From: Acidovorax sp. SUPP3334
GTDB lineage: Bacteria > Pseudomonadota > Gammaproteobacteria > Burkholderiales > Burkholderiaceae_C
DNA: 64,000 nt
Direction of reading: 5' to 3'
NCBI RefSeq assembly: GCF_030159055.1
Contig: NZ_BQXQ01000017.1
Coordinates: forward strand, 1 to 64,000
Shown here: positions 29,403 through 38,031 of the stretch, piece after piece
Numbering within the stretch: position 1 is the stretch's first letter
Layout: each line of letters starts with the position of its first letter
Made by a program: the position numbers and the translations under genes
Notes under the pieces: model-generated
Told to the model about the DNA's origin: nothing
The model's database searches: none
The model's input: only the letters and a program-made list of their open reading frames with translations

Positions 29403-30617
29403 ATGCAGCAAGAGCCCAAAAACCTGTCCATGGCCCAGGTCCTGATCTGCGGCGCCGCCATCGTCACGCTGTCCATGGGCATCCGCCACGGCTTCGGGCT
29501 GTGGCTGCAGCCCATCACGCAGGACATGGGCTGGACCCGCCAGTCGTTCGCGCTGGCCATCGCGATCCAGAACCTCGCCTGGGGCTGCTTCGGGATTTTT
29601 GCCGGCATGGCGGCCGACCGGTTCGGCGCCTTCCGCGTGCTGATCGGCGGGGCGGTGCTGTATGGGCTGGGGTTGGCGGGCATGGCCCTGTCGCCCACAC
29701 CGACGCTCTTCGCCCTCACGGCGGGCGTGCTGATCGGAGCGGCGCAGGCGGGTACCACCTATGCGGTGATCTACGGCGTGCTCGGCCGCCAGATCGCACC
29801 GGAAAAGCGCTCCTGGGCCATGGGCGTGGCGGCGGCGGCCGGCTCGTTCGGGCAGTTCCTGATGGTGCCGGTCGAAGGCCAGCTCATCGTGCGGCTGGGC
29901 TGGCAGGAAGCGCTGCTGGTGCTGTCCGCCTTCGTGCTGCTGATCGTGCCGCTGGCGTTCGGCCTGCGCGAGCCGGGCTTTCAGGGCCGCGCGGCGGGCC
30001 AGCGTTCGCAGACGGTGGGCCAGGCGATGGGCGAGGCCCTGCGCTACCCGAGCTTCCTGCTGCTGACCGCGGGCTATTTCGTGTGCGGCTTCCAGGTGGT
30101 CTTCATCGGCGTGCACATGCCCAGCTACCTCAAGGACCACGGCATGTCGCCGCAGGTCGCCAGCTACGCGCTCGCGCTCATCGGCCTGTTCAACGTGTTC
30201 GGCACCTACATCGCGGGCTCGCTGGGCCAGCGCAACCCCAGGCGCTACATCCTCGCCTTCATCTACTTCGCGCGCGCCGTGGTGATCACCATCTTCCTGC
30301 TGGTGCCGCTGTCGCCCATGTCGGTGTACGTGTTCTCGGCCGTGATGGGCGCGCTCTGGCTGTCCACCGTGCCGCCCACCAACGCCACGGTGGCGCAGAT
30401 CTTCGGCGTGCAGCATCTGTCCATGCTGGGCGGCTTCGTGTTCTTCAGCCACCAGATCGGCAGCTTCCTGGGCGTGTGGCTGGGCGGTTATCTGTATGAC
30501 ACCACCGGCAGCTACGACGTCGTCTGGTATCTGTCGATCGGCCTGGGCGTGCTCGCCGGGCTGGTGAATCTGCCGGTCAAGGAAGGCCCCATCCACCGGG
30601 CGCCGCAACCCGCATGA
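29403..30617 (+). CDS. MFS transporter, OFA/monocarboxylate-like
   Basis: A 404-residue major-facilitator protein with twelve predicted membrane helices. The family loop between helices 2 and 3 appears as GMAADRFGAFRVLIGG, and MGIRHGFGLWLQPITQDMGW near the start is typical of the group that includes oxalate/formate and monocarboxylate carriers. The substrate is not known. The ATG gives MQQEPKNLSM, and no strong ribosome site is seen. The last codons overlap the next gene by 4 bases (ATGA), so the two are translationally coupled. Confidence 0.88.
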   Translation: MQQEPKNLSMAQVLICGAAIVTLSMGIRHGFGLWLQPITQDMGWTRQSFALAIAIQNLAWGCFGIFAGMAADRFGAFRVLIGGAVLYGLGLAGMALSPTPTLFALTAGVLIGAAQAGTTYAVIYGVLGRQIAPEKRSWAMGVAAAAGSFGQFLMVPVEGQLIVRLGWQEALLVLSAFVLLIVPLAFGLREPGFQGRAAGQRSQTVGQAMGEALRYPSFLLLTAGYFVCGFQVVFIGVHMPSYLKDHGMSPQVASYALALIGLFNVFGTYIAGSLGQRNPRRYILAFIYFARAVVITIFLLVPLSPMSVYVFSAVMGALWLSTVPPTNATVAQIFGVQHLSMLGGFVFFSHQIGSFLGVWLGGYLYDTTGSYDVVWYLSIGLGVLAGLVNLPVKEGPIHRAPQPA

Positions 30618-30820
30618 ACGGACCGCACATGCGCACCACCCCGCATGGCCCCGCCCACAGCGTGCCGCGCCGGCCGGCCAGCACCCGGCGCACCGGGTGG
30701 GCCTGGCGAACCGGGGTTTGGGCCGCCGTGGGCGCCGTGCTGCTGGGCACGGTCTTTCTGCTGTACGCCGAGCCGGATTTCATGGTGATGATGGCTGACC
30801 AGATGTGGGCGTGCTTCTGA
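30614..30820 (+). CDS. small single-pass membrane protein coupled to the MFS gene
   Basis: A 68-residue protein with a basic N-terminus and one membrane helix (about residues 35-51, VWAAVGAVLLGTVFLLY), ending DFMVMMADQMWACF. Its ATG overlaps the MFS stop as ATGA. The helix and coupling suggest a small partner or stabiliser of the transporter, but no family is recognised. A second ATG at 30629 is an alternative start. Confidence 0.62.
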   Translation: MNGPHMRTTPHGPAHSVPRRPASTRRTGWAWRTGVWAAVGAVLLGTVFLLYAEPDFMVMMADQMWACF

Positions 30821-30830
30821 AAGCATCTGC

Positions 30831-30888
30831 ATCAAAACGGCCTCCAGCGCATATTCCCCCAGGGGGTATCGCTATTAATTTCATAGCA
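30831..30888 (-). repeat. Comamonadaceae-type palindromic repeat, copy B
   Basis: Read on the minus strand: TGCTAT-N6-ATAGC, about 28 bases with CCCCCTGGGGG and ATGCGCTGGA, then GGCC and a T run. It lies between the small membrane protein and the methyltransferase, and its end supplies the A of the methyltransferase ATG. Confidence 0.75.
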
Positions 30889-31445
30889 TGACATTTTCAC
30901 AGGCCACCGAGCCGCCTTCGGAATGGGTCCGCCGCTGGGCCCACCTCGTCGCGCCCGGCGCCAGCGTGCTGGACGTGGCGTGCGGCACGGGCCGCCACCT
31001 GCGCTGGTTCCACGGCCGTGGCCACCCCGTGGCGGGCGTGGACCGTGACCGCGAGGCCATCGCGCCGCTCGGGGACATGGGCGAAGTGGTCTGCGCCGAC
31101 ATCGAAGCCGGACCATGGCCGTTCGCCGGCCGCACGTTCGATGCCGTCGTCGTCACCCGTTACCTGTGGCGCCCGTTGCTGCCCACGCTGGTGGCCAGCG
31201 TGGCACCCGGCGGCGTGCTGCTGTATGAGACCTTCGCCGCCGGCAACGAAACCGTCGGCCGCCCCTCGCGGCCCGACTTTCTGCTACGCCCCGGGGAACT
31301 GCTGCAAGCCTGCGCGGGTCTGTGCACCGTGGCCTATGAAGATGGCTTCGTCGATGCGCCTGCGCGATTCGTCCAGCGCATCGCGGCGGTCCGCCTCGCA
31401 CCGGGGGCTGCGCCAGGGCGACACCGGCTCGCACCGCCTCTCTAG
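30888..31445 (+). CDS. class I SAM-dependent methyltransferase
   Basis: A 185-residue Rossmann-fold methyltransferase. Motif I is [15 protein letters not shown] (about 28-42), the acidic end of strand two is AGVDRD, and [20 protein letters not shown] is motif IV/post-I. It resembles tellurite-resistance TehB-like and related small methyltransferases, but the substrate is unknown. The gene begins at the end of a repeat element, with no obvious ribosome site, and finishes 35 bases before dapA, so it may be read together with it. Confidence 0.85.
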   Translation: MTFSQATEPPSEWVRRWAHLVAPGASVLDVACGTGRHLRWFHGRGHPVAGVDRDREAIAPLGDMGEVVCADIEAGPWPFAGRTFDAVVVTRYLWRPLLPTLVASVAPGGVLLYETFAAGNETVGRPSRPDFLLRPGELLQACAGLCTVAYEDGFVDAPARFVQRIAAVRLAPGAAPGRHRLAPPL

Positions 31446-31480
31446 TTAGAATGCGCCTTTACCCGTTTTCCACTGCGGAC

Positions 31481-32374
31481 ATGACCCTTCCCAGCTCTCT
31501 CACCGGCAGCATCGTCGCCCTCGTCACTCCCATGCACGAGGACGGCAGCGTGGACTATCCCACCCTGCGCCAATTGATCGACTGGCACATCGCCGAGGGC
31601 ACCGACTGCATCGGCGTGGTGGGCACCACCGGCGAGTCGCCCACGGTGAACGTCGAAGAACACTGCGAGATCATCCGCGTGGCCGTCGAACAGGCCGCCA
31701 GGCGCGTGCCCATCATGGCCGGCTGCGGCGCCAACTCCACGGCCGAGGCCATCGAACTGGCCCGCTTCGCCAAGACCGTCGGCGCCGACACGCAGCTGCA
31801 GGTCGTTCCCTACTACAACAAGCCCACGCAAGAGGGCCAGTACCAGCACTTCAAGGCCATCGCCGAAGCCGTGGGCGACCTGCCCATCGTGCTGTACAAC
31901 GTGCCCGGCCGCTCGGTGGCCGATATGCTGCACGACACCGTGCTGCGCCTGGCACAGGTGCCCGGCATCATCGGCATCAAGGAAGCGACCGGCAACATCG
32001 AGCGGGCGCAATGGCTCATCCGCGACGTGCCCAAGGGCTTCGCCGTGTATTCGGGCGACGACCCGACCGCCGTGGCGCTCATGCTGTGCGGCGGCCAGGG
32101 CAACATCAGCGTGACCGCCAACGTGGCGCCTCGCCTCATGCACGAACTGTGCGTCGCCGCCCTGGCCGGCGACGTGCGCCGTGCCATGGAAATCCAGTTC
32201 CAGCTCATGCCCGTTCACAAGCAGTTGTTCGTCGAAGCCAACCCGATTCCGGTGAAGTGGGCGATGCACCGCCTGGGCCGTTGCGGCGGCGCGATGCGCC
32301 TGCCCATGACCCCGCTGAGCCAGGGCAACGAAGCCGTGGTGGAAGCCGCCCTTCGCGCCGGCGGCTTGCTGTGA
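31481..32374 (+). CDS. dapA: 4-hydroxy-tetrahydrodipicolinate synthase
   Basis: A 297-residue TIM-barrel enzyme condensing pyruvate with aspartate semialdehyde, the first committed step to diaminopimelate and lysine. It shows [10 protein letters not shown] (substrate-binding Thr pair), the Tyr in [10 protein letters not shown] and YNVPGRS, and the Schiff-base Lys in [11 protein letters not shown] near residue 167. Start [10 protein letters not shown] gives the normal length; the frame is open ten codons more. It leads dapA - bamC - MBL hydrolase, an order common in betaproteobacteria. Confidence 0.95.
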   Translation: MTLPSSLTGSIVALVTPMHEDGSVDYPTLRQLIDWHIAEGTDCIGVVGTTGESPTVNVEEHCEIIRVAVEQAARRVPIMAGCGANSTAEAIELARFAKTVGADTQLQVVPYYNKPTQEGQYQHFKAIAEAVGDLPIVLYNVPGRSVADMLHDTVLRLAQVPGIIGIKEATGNIERAQWLIRDVPKGFAVYSGDDPTAVALMLCGGQGNISVTANVAPRLMHELCVAALAGDVRRAMEIQFQLMPVHKQLFVEANPIPVKWAMHRLGRCGGAMRLPMTPLSQGNEAVVEAALRAGGLL

Positions 32375-32426
32375 CCCTGCCGCACTGCCCGCATTGCTCC
32401 CCCCAGACATCAAAGAGGATTTCCGC

Positions 32427-33515
32427 GTGAACGCTATCAACCGCCTGGGCCTGCTGGGCCTTGCCATGGCCCTGTCTGCCTGCTCCGTCCTGGAGAACGA
32501 CAAGATCGACTACAAGAGCGCCACCAAAGGGGCGACGCTCGAAGTGCCACCCGACCTGAACCAGGTCTCGCGCGATTCACGCTATGCGGTACCCGGCGGC
32601 GTGGTGTCGGCCGCAGCCTTCGAGGCGGGCCAGTCGCAAAAGCCCGTGGGCTCCGTCAACGCGGCCACCCGCAACATCGGCGACGTGCGCATCGAACGCG
32701 ACGGCAACCAGCGCTGGCTGGTCGTGAGCCGCCCGGCCGACGCCCTTTGGGACCCGGTGCGCGACTTCTGGACCGAAAACGGCTTCGTGCTGGTTCAGGA
32801 ACAGGCCAACCTCGGCATCATGGAAACCGACTGGGCCGAAAACCGCGCCAAGCTGCCGCAGGACATCATCCGCTCCACCATCGGCAAGATGTTCGACTCG
32901 GTGTATTCCACCGGCGAGCGCGACAAGTTCCGCACCCGCCTGGAGCGCGGCCCCAACGGCAGCACCGAGATTTTCATCAGCCACCGCGGCATGGTCGAGG
33001 TCTATACCTCCGCCCAGAAGGAAAGCACCGTGTGGCAGCCCCGCCCGGTCGATCCTGAGCTGGAAACCGAATTCCTGCGCCGCCTGATGGTCAAGCTGGG
33101 CGTGAGCCAGGAACAATCCCGCGCCATTGCCGCCACACCGGCGCAGCAGGTGCCCACGGCCCGCATGGCGCGCCAGGGCAACGTGCCCGTGGTCGAAATG
33201 GACGAGAACTTCGACCGCGCCTGGCGCCGTGTCGGCCTGGCGCTCGACCGCACCGGCTTCACCGTGGAAGACCGCGACCGCGCGCAGGGCATTTACTTCG
33301 TGCGCTACGTCGAACCGACCGAAAAGAAAGACCCTGGCCTCTTCGGCAAGCTGCTGGGCCGCTCGTCGGACGCCGCGGCTCCGGTCAAGTACCGCGTCGT
33401 GGTGCGCAGCGTCGAGAACAAGAGCACTGTCTCTGTCCTGAACGCTGCCGGCACGCCAGAAACCTCGGCCAACGCCGAGCGCATCGTCCGCGTGCTGACG
33501 GACGACCTGAAGTAA
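32427..33515 (+). CDS. bamC: outer-membrane assembly lipoprotein BamC
   Basis: A 362-residue lipoprotein of the BAM complex that inserts beta-barrel proteins into the outer membrane. The signal peptide ends in lipobox LSACS (cysteine near residue 19), followed by the unstructured DYKSATKGATLEVPPDLNQ segment that contacts BamD, and two helix-grip domains (RWLVVSRPADALWDPVRDFW and then AWRRVGLALDRTGFTVEDRD). The start is GTG with AGAGGA about eight bases upstream; the frame is open eleven codons further but has no better start. It lies 52 bases after dapA. Confidence 0.92.
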   Translation: MNAINRLGLLGLAMALSACSVLENDKIDYKSATKGATLEVPPDLNQVSRDSRYAVPGGVVSAAAFEAGQSQKPVGSVNAATRNIGDVRIERDGNQRWLVVSRPADALWDPVRDFWTENGFVLVQEQANLGIMETDWAENRAKLPQDIIRSTIGKMFDSVYSTGERDKFRTRLERGPNGSTEIFISHRGMVEVYTSAQKESTVWQPRPVDPELETEFLRRLMVKLGVSQEQSRAIAATPAQQVPTARMARQGNVPVVEMDENFDRAWRRVGLALDRTGFTVEDRDRAQGIYFVRYVEPTEKKDPGLFGKLLGRSSDAAAPVKYRVVVRSVENKSTVSVLNAAGTPETSANAERIVRVLTDDLK

Positions 33516-33534
33516 CACGGGGCCCCGGGGCTGC

Positions 33535-34314
33535 GTGCTGCGTTTCAAGAACCTGGGCAGCGGCAGTTCGGGCAACGCCACCGTCGTCGAAGGGCGCAGC
33601 GGCACGCAGGTGCGGCGGTTGCTCATCGACTGCGGGCTCGGCCTGCGGCAGCTGGCGGTGCGCCTGGGCGCAGCCGGCCTGTCGCTCGATGACCTCGACA
33701 CGCTCTTCATCACCCACGAACATTCGGACCACGTGGGCTGCATGGAGAAGCTGGCGCTGCGGCACCGCATTCCGGTCTGGATGAGCCATGGCACGCACTC
33801 CGCCATCGGCGCCCCCGAACTGGACGGCTTGCTGAACATCGCCCAGGACGGAGTGCCCATCGATCTGGGCGCGTTCGAAGCCCTGCCCTTCACCGTGCCA
33901 CACGATGCACGCGAGCCGCTGCAGCTGCGCTGCAGCGATGGCGAAACGCACATCGGCCTGCTGACCGATCTGGGCCATGCGACCGACCATGTGCTCGCCC
34001 ACCTGAAGGGCTGCCATGCATTGCTGCTGGAATCCAACCACGACCCCGAACTGCTGGCCGGGTCGAGCTATCCGGCGTTCCTGAAGCGCCGGATCGGCGG
34101 GCTCTATGGCCATCTGGCCAACACCGTGGCGGCCGACATCCTGCGCGCCATGCAGCACACCGGCCTGAGCCGCGTGGTCGCCGCACACCTCAGCGCGCAG
34201 AACAACCGTCCCGAACTGGCCCAGGCCGCCCTGGCCTCGGCCTTGGGATGGGAGCTATCGCAGGTGGACGTGGCCAGTCCGGTCACGGGCTCCGACTGGA
34301 TCGCCTGCCACTGA
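33535..34314 (+). CDS. MBL-fold metallo-hydrolase
   Basis: A 259-residue metallo-beta-lactamase-fold protein of the YycJ/WalJ-like group. It opens MLRFKNLGSGSSGNATVVE, has metal motif THEHSDHVG (about 60-68), a later His in FTVPHDA, an Asp in LLTDLGHAT and LLESNHD. Related proteins are nucleases or phosphodiesterases; the substrate is not shown here. Translation starts at GTG, 19 bases after the bamC stop, so it is read with dapA and bamC. Downstream is a bidirectional terminator. Confidence 0.87.
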   Translation: MLRFKNLGSGSSGNATVVEGRSGTQVRRLLIDCGLGLRQLAVRLGAAGLSLDDLDTLFITHEHSDHVGCMEKLALRHRIPVWMSHGTHSAIGAPELDGLLNIAQDGVPIDLGAFEALPFTVPHDAREPLQLRCSDGETHIGLLTDLGHATDHVLAHLKGCHALLLESNHDPELLAGSSYPAFLKRRIGGLYGHLANTVAADILRAMQHTGLSRVVAAHLSAQNNRPELAQAALASALGWELSQVDVASPVTGSDWIACH

Positions 34315-34383
34315 AGGCAACCCCCGCCCTGCGGGAGGCCCGGCCATTCCTGCGGGCATCGACCGCGCCCCCGCGCCAGAAAC

Positions 34384-34416
34384 AAAAAAGCCCCGACCTG
34401 GTGGTACGGGGCTTTT
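34384..34416. terminator. bidirectional intrinsic terminator
   Basis: Perfect 10-base arms AAAAGCCCCG and CGGGGCTTTT with an 11-base loop, T-rich on both strands. It lies between the convergent MBL-hydrolase gene and the small lipoprotein gene and can serve both. Confidence 0.85.
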
Positions 34417-34459
34417 GTCCGACGCTACGGCACCAGGTGCCGAAGATCGGTGGATGCGA

Positions 34460-34744
34460 TTACTTGGCGGTCGAAGCGCCAGCAGCGGCTGCGGCAGCTG
34501 CGTCGGCAGCGGCCTTGGCTGCGTCGCCTGCAGGAGCGGAAGCTGCGTCGGAAGCGGGAGCCGACATGGAGGTTGCTGCTGCATCGGAAGCGGCAGGCAT
34601 CACTGCAGGAGCGGGTGCGGGTGCGGGTGCCGGGGCTTCCACAGGAGCGGGAGCCGGTGCAGGAGCGGCAGCTTCTTCTTTCTTGCCGCAAGCGGCGAGA
34701 GCGACGGAGGCGACCAGGGCAGCCAGAACGAGAGAGTTCTTCAT
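34460..34744 (-). CDS. small Ala/Pro-rich lipoprotein
   Basis: A 94-residue lipoprotein: a signal peptide with lipobox LAAC (cysteine near residue 19) followed by GKKEEAA, two Pro-Ala runs and an Ala/Ser/Asp-rich tail ending in GASTAK. The composition is that of an extended surface or periplasmic tether; no enzyme motif is present. It stands alone between a bidirectional terminator and a well-formed -10 box (34865-34860), so it is probably a monocistronic transcript with a leader of about 108 bases. Homologues of this style are common in Comamonadaceae with no known function. Confidence 0.78.
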   Translation of the reverse strand: MKNSLVLAALVASVALAACGKKEEAAAPAPAPAPVEAPAPAPAPAPAVMPAASDAAATSMSAPASDAASAPAGDAAKAAADAAAAAAAGASTAK

Positions 34745-34824
34745 TTCAGTTTTTCCTATTGGACAGACGGATCTTGAATTACCGCCATCGGCGCCCTCTT
34801 GCAGCGTGCTCTTTGGCGGTGCTT

Positions 34825-34865
34825 GGCGCTCAGGGGCGCCTTTTTTACCTCAACCGCAAATTATA
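34825..34865 (-). promoter_or_regulatory. promoter -10 box and GC hairpin in the small-lipoprotein leader
   Basis: On the minus strand TATAAT at 34865-34860 is a perfect -10 box; the -35 region is weak. About 20 bases downstream, the leader holds GGCGCC...GCGCC (34840-34825) preceded by six A, a hairpin in the 5' untranslated region. Read on the plus strand the same hairpin is followed by TTTTTT and could stop transcription entering from the other side. Confidence 0.45.
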
Positions 34866-34944
34866 GGGAGATTCAGTCAATACAGACTAACACTGACGTG
34901 ACGTTTTGTTTCCCAGCGGTAAACCCATCGGGATCCATCGCGCT

Positions 34945-35463
34945 TCACAGGCCGAGCGTCGTGGCTGGAAACCCGGGCGAACTCTTGCGCAGCAGCCATT
35001 CGTTGAGAGCCTCGCGCGCCAGCAGGCGGCGCTCCGGCTCGCGGCCTGCCACGCCGGCGCAGCGCTCGGGGTCGAGCCGCTGAAGGACCCACGCATCGGA
35101 CCAGAGCACGCTGGGCAACTCCAGCCGGTCGGCCGATGGCGCACGCCGGCATTCGATCACGTGGTCCCACACGCCCCGCCACTGCACGAACCGCGCATGG
35201 CGCCGCACCATCTCGTCGTAGGTTCCCGCCAGCAGCGTCAGTCGTCGGCCCCGCCGCGCCCAGGCCTGCAGCGAGGCCACCACTTCGCGTTCGCCGAGCG
35301 GCCAGTCGTGGAAATCGAAATCGCTCAGCACGATCTCGCTCCAACCCTCCCTGGCGGCGCAGGCCAGCGCATCGCGCACCCACTGGCGGAAATCGTTTCG
35401 GCCATTGAACCGCCCGGCAGGCAGGGCCGCTGCGGACTCGGCGTAGGGCAATTCATCGGCCAT
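34945..35463 (-). CDS. conserved hypothetical protein
   Basis: A 172-residue soluble protein I cannot assign. It starts MADELPYAESAAALPAGR, and residues 38-60 (REGWSEIVLSDFDFHDWPLG) and 65-90 (LQAWARRGRRLTLLAGTYDE) look like alternating strands and helices of a small alpha/beta domain; the tail has a Trp-rich core (WRGVWDHVIEC, SVLWSDAWVLQRL). No signal peptide or membrane helix. It follows roxA on the same strand, with 39 bases between, so it may be co-transcribed with it. The pattern somewhat recalls phospholipase-D-like or DUF families but lacks an HKD motif. Confidence 0.7.
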   Translation of the reverse strand: MADELPYAESAAALPAGRFNGRNDFRQWVRDALACAAREGWSEIVLSDFDFHDWPLGEREVVASLQAWARRGRRLTLLAGTYDEMVRRHARFVQWRGVWDHVIECRRAPSADRLELPSVLWSDAWVLQRLDPERCAGVAGREPERRLLAREALNEWLLRKSSPGFPATTLGL

Positions 35464-35502
35464 GGCAACTCCTTCGATCCTTTCAGGGACGGCGGTGCCG
35501 AT

Positions 35503-36639
35503 TCACTCCGGCGCGGCCCAGGCGTGCGCCCAGCCGGTCTCGCACCAGGAAGACAGCAGTTCGAGCGCATCGTCGCTGGCGCGGGCCAGGTCGCGGCGGT
35601 GGAGCACGCGCTCATCCGCCAGGCGGCGCATCAAGGTGGCGTCGCGGCCGGCAGCCAGGTAGCTGTCGCCGTTGATGAACACATGGCGCGCGTCGTACAG
35701 CATGCGCGTGCGGCGATCCAGTTGCACGCCTTCGAGCATGCCACCCGCACGACCGGGCTCGAACCACACGTTGGGCTTGGGCTCGGTCAGGCTTTCGCCC
35801 AGCGCCCGCTCCAGGGCCAGCGGCTCGGACAACGCGCGCTCCAGCGCTTCGCGAGCAAAAGCCTGCAGCGCCTGAGGAATCTCACCGGGCTGCGCCAAGG
35901 CTGGCTGCGACGGGTCGCGGTACAACTGCGGCGGGGCGTCGTCGTCGTCACCGGCATCGTCGGCCAGCCGCGACAGCAATTCCTGCGCAATGCCTGCACG
36001 GGCGGGCGCCCGGAAACCGATGGAATAAGTCATGCACTCGCCCTCGGCCACGCCGTCGTGGGCATAGCGGGGTGGCAGGTACAGCATGTCGCCGGGCTCG
36101 AGCACGAACTCCTGCTCGGGCTCGAACTCCGCCAGCACCTTGAGCGGAATGCCTTCGCGCAGCGAAAGGTCCTTTTGCCGCCCGATGCGCCAGCGGCGCC
36201 GTCCGTGGGCCTGCAGCAGGAATACGTCGTAGCTGTCGAAGTGCGGCCCGACACCGCCGCCATCGGACGCGTAGCTGATCATGAGATCGTCCAGCCGGGC
36301 CCGCGGCACGAAACTGAATTGCTCCAGCAGTGCATGCACCGCATCGTCGTGCAGATCGACACCCTGCACCAGCAGCGTCCACTCGCGCGTGGTGAGCGGG
36401 GGCAGCGAGCGGCGAGCGAACGGCCCATGCCTGAGCTTCCAGGCACCCGCCTTCAACTGCACGAGGCGCGATTCGACGCTTTCCTGCGCAGCCAGCGCGA
36501 ACAGCTCGGCGCGGCCCAACGGCGGTGTGAACGCGGGGACGGCCTGGCGGACCAGCAAGGGCTTTTTCTGCCAGTGGCGGTGCATGAATTGCGCCGGCGT
36601 GAGGCCGCCCAGCAGCGCCAGAGGTTGTTGAACATCCAT
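35503..36639 (-). CDS. roxA: ribosomal protein L16 arginine hydroxylase-like JmjC oxygenase
   Basis: A 378-residue Fe(II)/2-oxoglutarate oxygenase of the cupin/JmjC ROX group, like E. coli YcfD, which hydroxylates an Arg of ribosomal protein L16. It has LTPAQFMHRHWQKKPLLVRQ near the start, the metal triad HFD in GPHFDSYDVF (about 133-135) and His near 195 in RYAHDGVAEG, and LPPRYAHDG around the second ligand. The C-terminal third holds the winged-helix-like dimer region typical of ROX. Start MDVQQPLALL gives the normal length. It is divergent from the slyD-type gene with 52 bases between. Confidence 0.87.
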   Translation of the reverse strand: MDVQQPLALLGGLTPAQFMHRHWQKKPLLVRQAVPAFTPPLGRAELFALAAQESVESRLVQLKAGAWKLRHGPFARRSLPPLTTREWTLLVQGVDLHDDAVHALLEQFSFVPRARLDDLMISYASDGGGVGPHFDSYDVFLLQAHGRRRWRIGRQKDLSLREGIPLKVLAEFEPEQEFVLEPGDMLYLPPRYAHDGVAEGECMTYSIGFRAPARAGIAQELLSRLADDAGDDDDAPPQLYRDPSQPALAQPGEIPQALQAFAREALERALSEPLALERALGESLTEPKPNVWFEPGRAGGMLEGVQLDRRTRMLYDARHVFINGDSYLAAGRDATLMRRLADERVLHRRDLARASDDALELLSSWCETGWAHAWAAPE

Positions 36640-36691
36640 GGGGAAAATACGCCGTGTGTGCGGCTGAGGGTCGAACTGCGACAATTCTCCT

Positions 36692-37216
36692 ATGGAAATC
36701 AACCAACAATGTGTGGTCGCTTTGACCTGGATCTTGAAAGACACCCTGGGCGAGGAGCTGGATGTGCTCGATGAGCCGGTGGAATTTCTCGTCGGCGGCG
36801 ACGACCTGCTCACCCGCATCGAGGAGGCCCTGCAAGGGCACGCGGCCGGAACGTCGCTCTCCTTGCACCTGGAGCCGGAGGAAGCCTTCGGCGACTACCA
36901 GGACACCCTGCTCTTTCTGGAACCGCGCAACCTTTTTCCGGCCGACCTCGAAGAGGGCATGACGGTCGAAGGCAGCGCGTTGCCCGAAGGCACGAATCCG
37001 GCAGCGCCCCGCGACGTGCTCTACACGGTCGCGCAGATCTACCCCGAGCACATCGTGCTCGACGGCAACCACCCGCTGGCGGGCATTGCGCTGCGCCTGC
37101 ATCTCACGGTGCAGAGCGTGCGCGAGGCGACCGAAGAAGAGATTGGCCGCGGCTCCGCCGGAACCGGTTTCTTCCGCATCCAGACGCCTTCTGCCGACAG
37201 CCCTACCCTCCATTGA
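36692..37216 (+). CDS. FKBP-type peptidyl-prolyl isomerase, SlyD-like
   Basis: A 174-residue prolyl isomerase and chaperone. The N-terminal FKBP part carries VEFLVGGDDLLTRIEEALQG and the middle insert-in-flap (IF) domain is recognisable in LEPEEAFGDYQDTLLFLEPR; the FKBP fold resumes with HPLAGIALRLHLTVQSVREA. The histidine-rich metal-binding tail of E. coli SlyD is absent, and the tail is short (GFFRIQTPSADSPTLH). The start ATG has a weak upstream site. It is transcribed away from roxA and ends before a strong hairpin. Confidence 0.87.
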   Translation: MEINQQCVVALTWILKDTLGEELDVLDEPVEFLVGGDDLLTRIEEALQGHAAGTSLSLHLEPEEAFGDYQDTLLFLEPRNLFPADLEEGMTVEGSALPEGTNPAAPRDVLYTVAQIYPEHIVLDGNHPLAGIALRLHLTVQSVREATEEEIGRGSAGTGFFRIQTPSADSPTLH

Positions 37217-37259
37217 GCTGATCCGGCCAACCCCTTCACACTTCCCACCTGCGCATGCG

Positions 37260-37286
37260 AAACGGGCTCCGAGGAGCCCGTTTTGC
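37260..37286. terminator. intrinsic terminator between convergent genes
   Basis: Perfect 11-base arms AAACGGGCTCC and GGAGCCCGTTT with loop GA. T runs are short but present on both strands (TTTT). It lies between the slyD-type gene and the glycine-zipper gene, which converge here. Confidence 0.8.
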
Positions 37287-37333
37287 ATGGCCGGCCAATG
37301 CGCCACAGCGCATCAGCCAGAAGGTCAGGGGGA

Positions 37334-37858
37334 TCAGATGCGCGAGATCTGGCCGCCGTAGAGGCGAACGCGGTCGCCCGTGCGCAGGTCGCCCGGCGTG
37401 CTCACGTCATACACGCGCTGGCCGCCTTGGTCCAGTTGGATGGTCACGCGATAGCCTTCGACATGTCCATCGTTGTTGTTGCCGGTCCGGCCCTCGATCT
37501 GGTTGCCGACCACGCCGCCGCCGACAGCACCCAGCACGGTCGCTGCGGCACGTCCGCTGCCCTTGCCGACCTGGTTGCCCAGAACGCCGCCGGCCACCGC
37601 GCCCAGCACGGCGCCAGCACCGCTGGTGCCCTTGCGGCCCTGCAGGGTTTCGATGTTGGAGACCACGCCGAACTCGGTACCGTTCTGGTTCTGGTTCTGG
37701 TTCTGGTTTTGGTTCTGCGCAGCAGGGTAGGACGAGTAGCCCGGCTGGGGTTGGGCAGGGTAATTGTTGGAGTAGCGCGGCTGCTGGGCGCAGGCGGAGA
37801 GCAAGGTCACCAGAGCGACGGAACCAGCCAGGGTGGCAGAGCGGATGAAACGGGACAT
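37334..37858 (-). CDS. glycine-zipper 2TM lipoprotein (SlyB-like)
   Basis: A 174-residue outer-membrane lipoprotein. Signal peptide with lipobox LSAC (cysteine near residue 23), a Tyr/Pro/Asn-rich stretch, a Gln-Asn tandem tract (six pairs at about 49-60), and the glycine-zipper region GAVLGAVAGGVLGNQVGKGS / GAVGGGVVGNQIEGRTG, ending in a beta-rich tail (YRVTIQLDQGGQRVYDVST). Such proteins span or stiffen the outer membrane and respond to envelope stress. The Gln-Asn tract is encoded by a hexamer microsatellite that could change length by slippage without breaking the frame. Confidence 0.87.
   Translation of the reverse strand: MSRFIRSATLAGSVALVTLLSACAQQPRYSNNYPAQPQPGYSSYPAAQNQNQNQNQNQNGTEFGVVSNIETLQGRKGTSGAGAVLGAVAGGVLGNQVGKGSGRAAATVLGAVGGGVVGNQIEGRTGNNNDGHVEGYRVTIQLDQGGQRVYDVSTPGDLRTGDRVRLYGGQISRI
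37682..37717. repeat. in-frame hexamer microsatellite GTTCTG, six units
   Basis: Six tandem hexamers (five exact GTTCTG and one GTTTTG) inside the glycine-zipper lipoprotein gene, coding for alternating Gln and Asn. Gain or loss of units keeps the frame and alters the length of the linker. Confidence 0.85.
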
Positions 37859-38031
37859 AAGAGTTCTCCTTCAGAGCGATGCGCAGGCCGTGAAAGCCTT
37901 TGACGTGAAGCGGATTGCACCATGCAGCCCGCTACCGAACCCGCCGGGCAATCGCGGCCAGGCAGGCAAGACAAAGACCGGCAGCCATGTCGGCGCCGGC
38001 CTACAAAAAGACGACGGGAAGGTGATCGGGA

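Noticed and set aside
34945..35463. HKD phospholipase D-type nuclease
   Set aside because: No HxK(x)4D motif is present.
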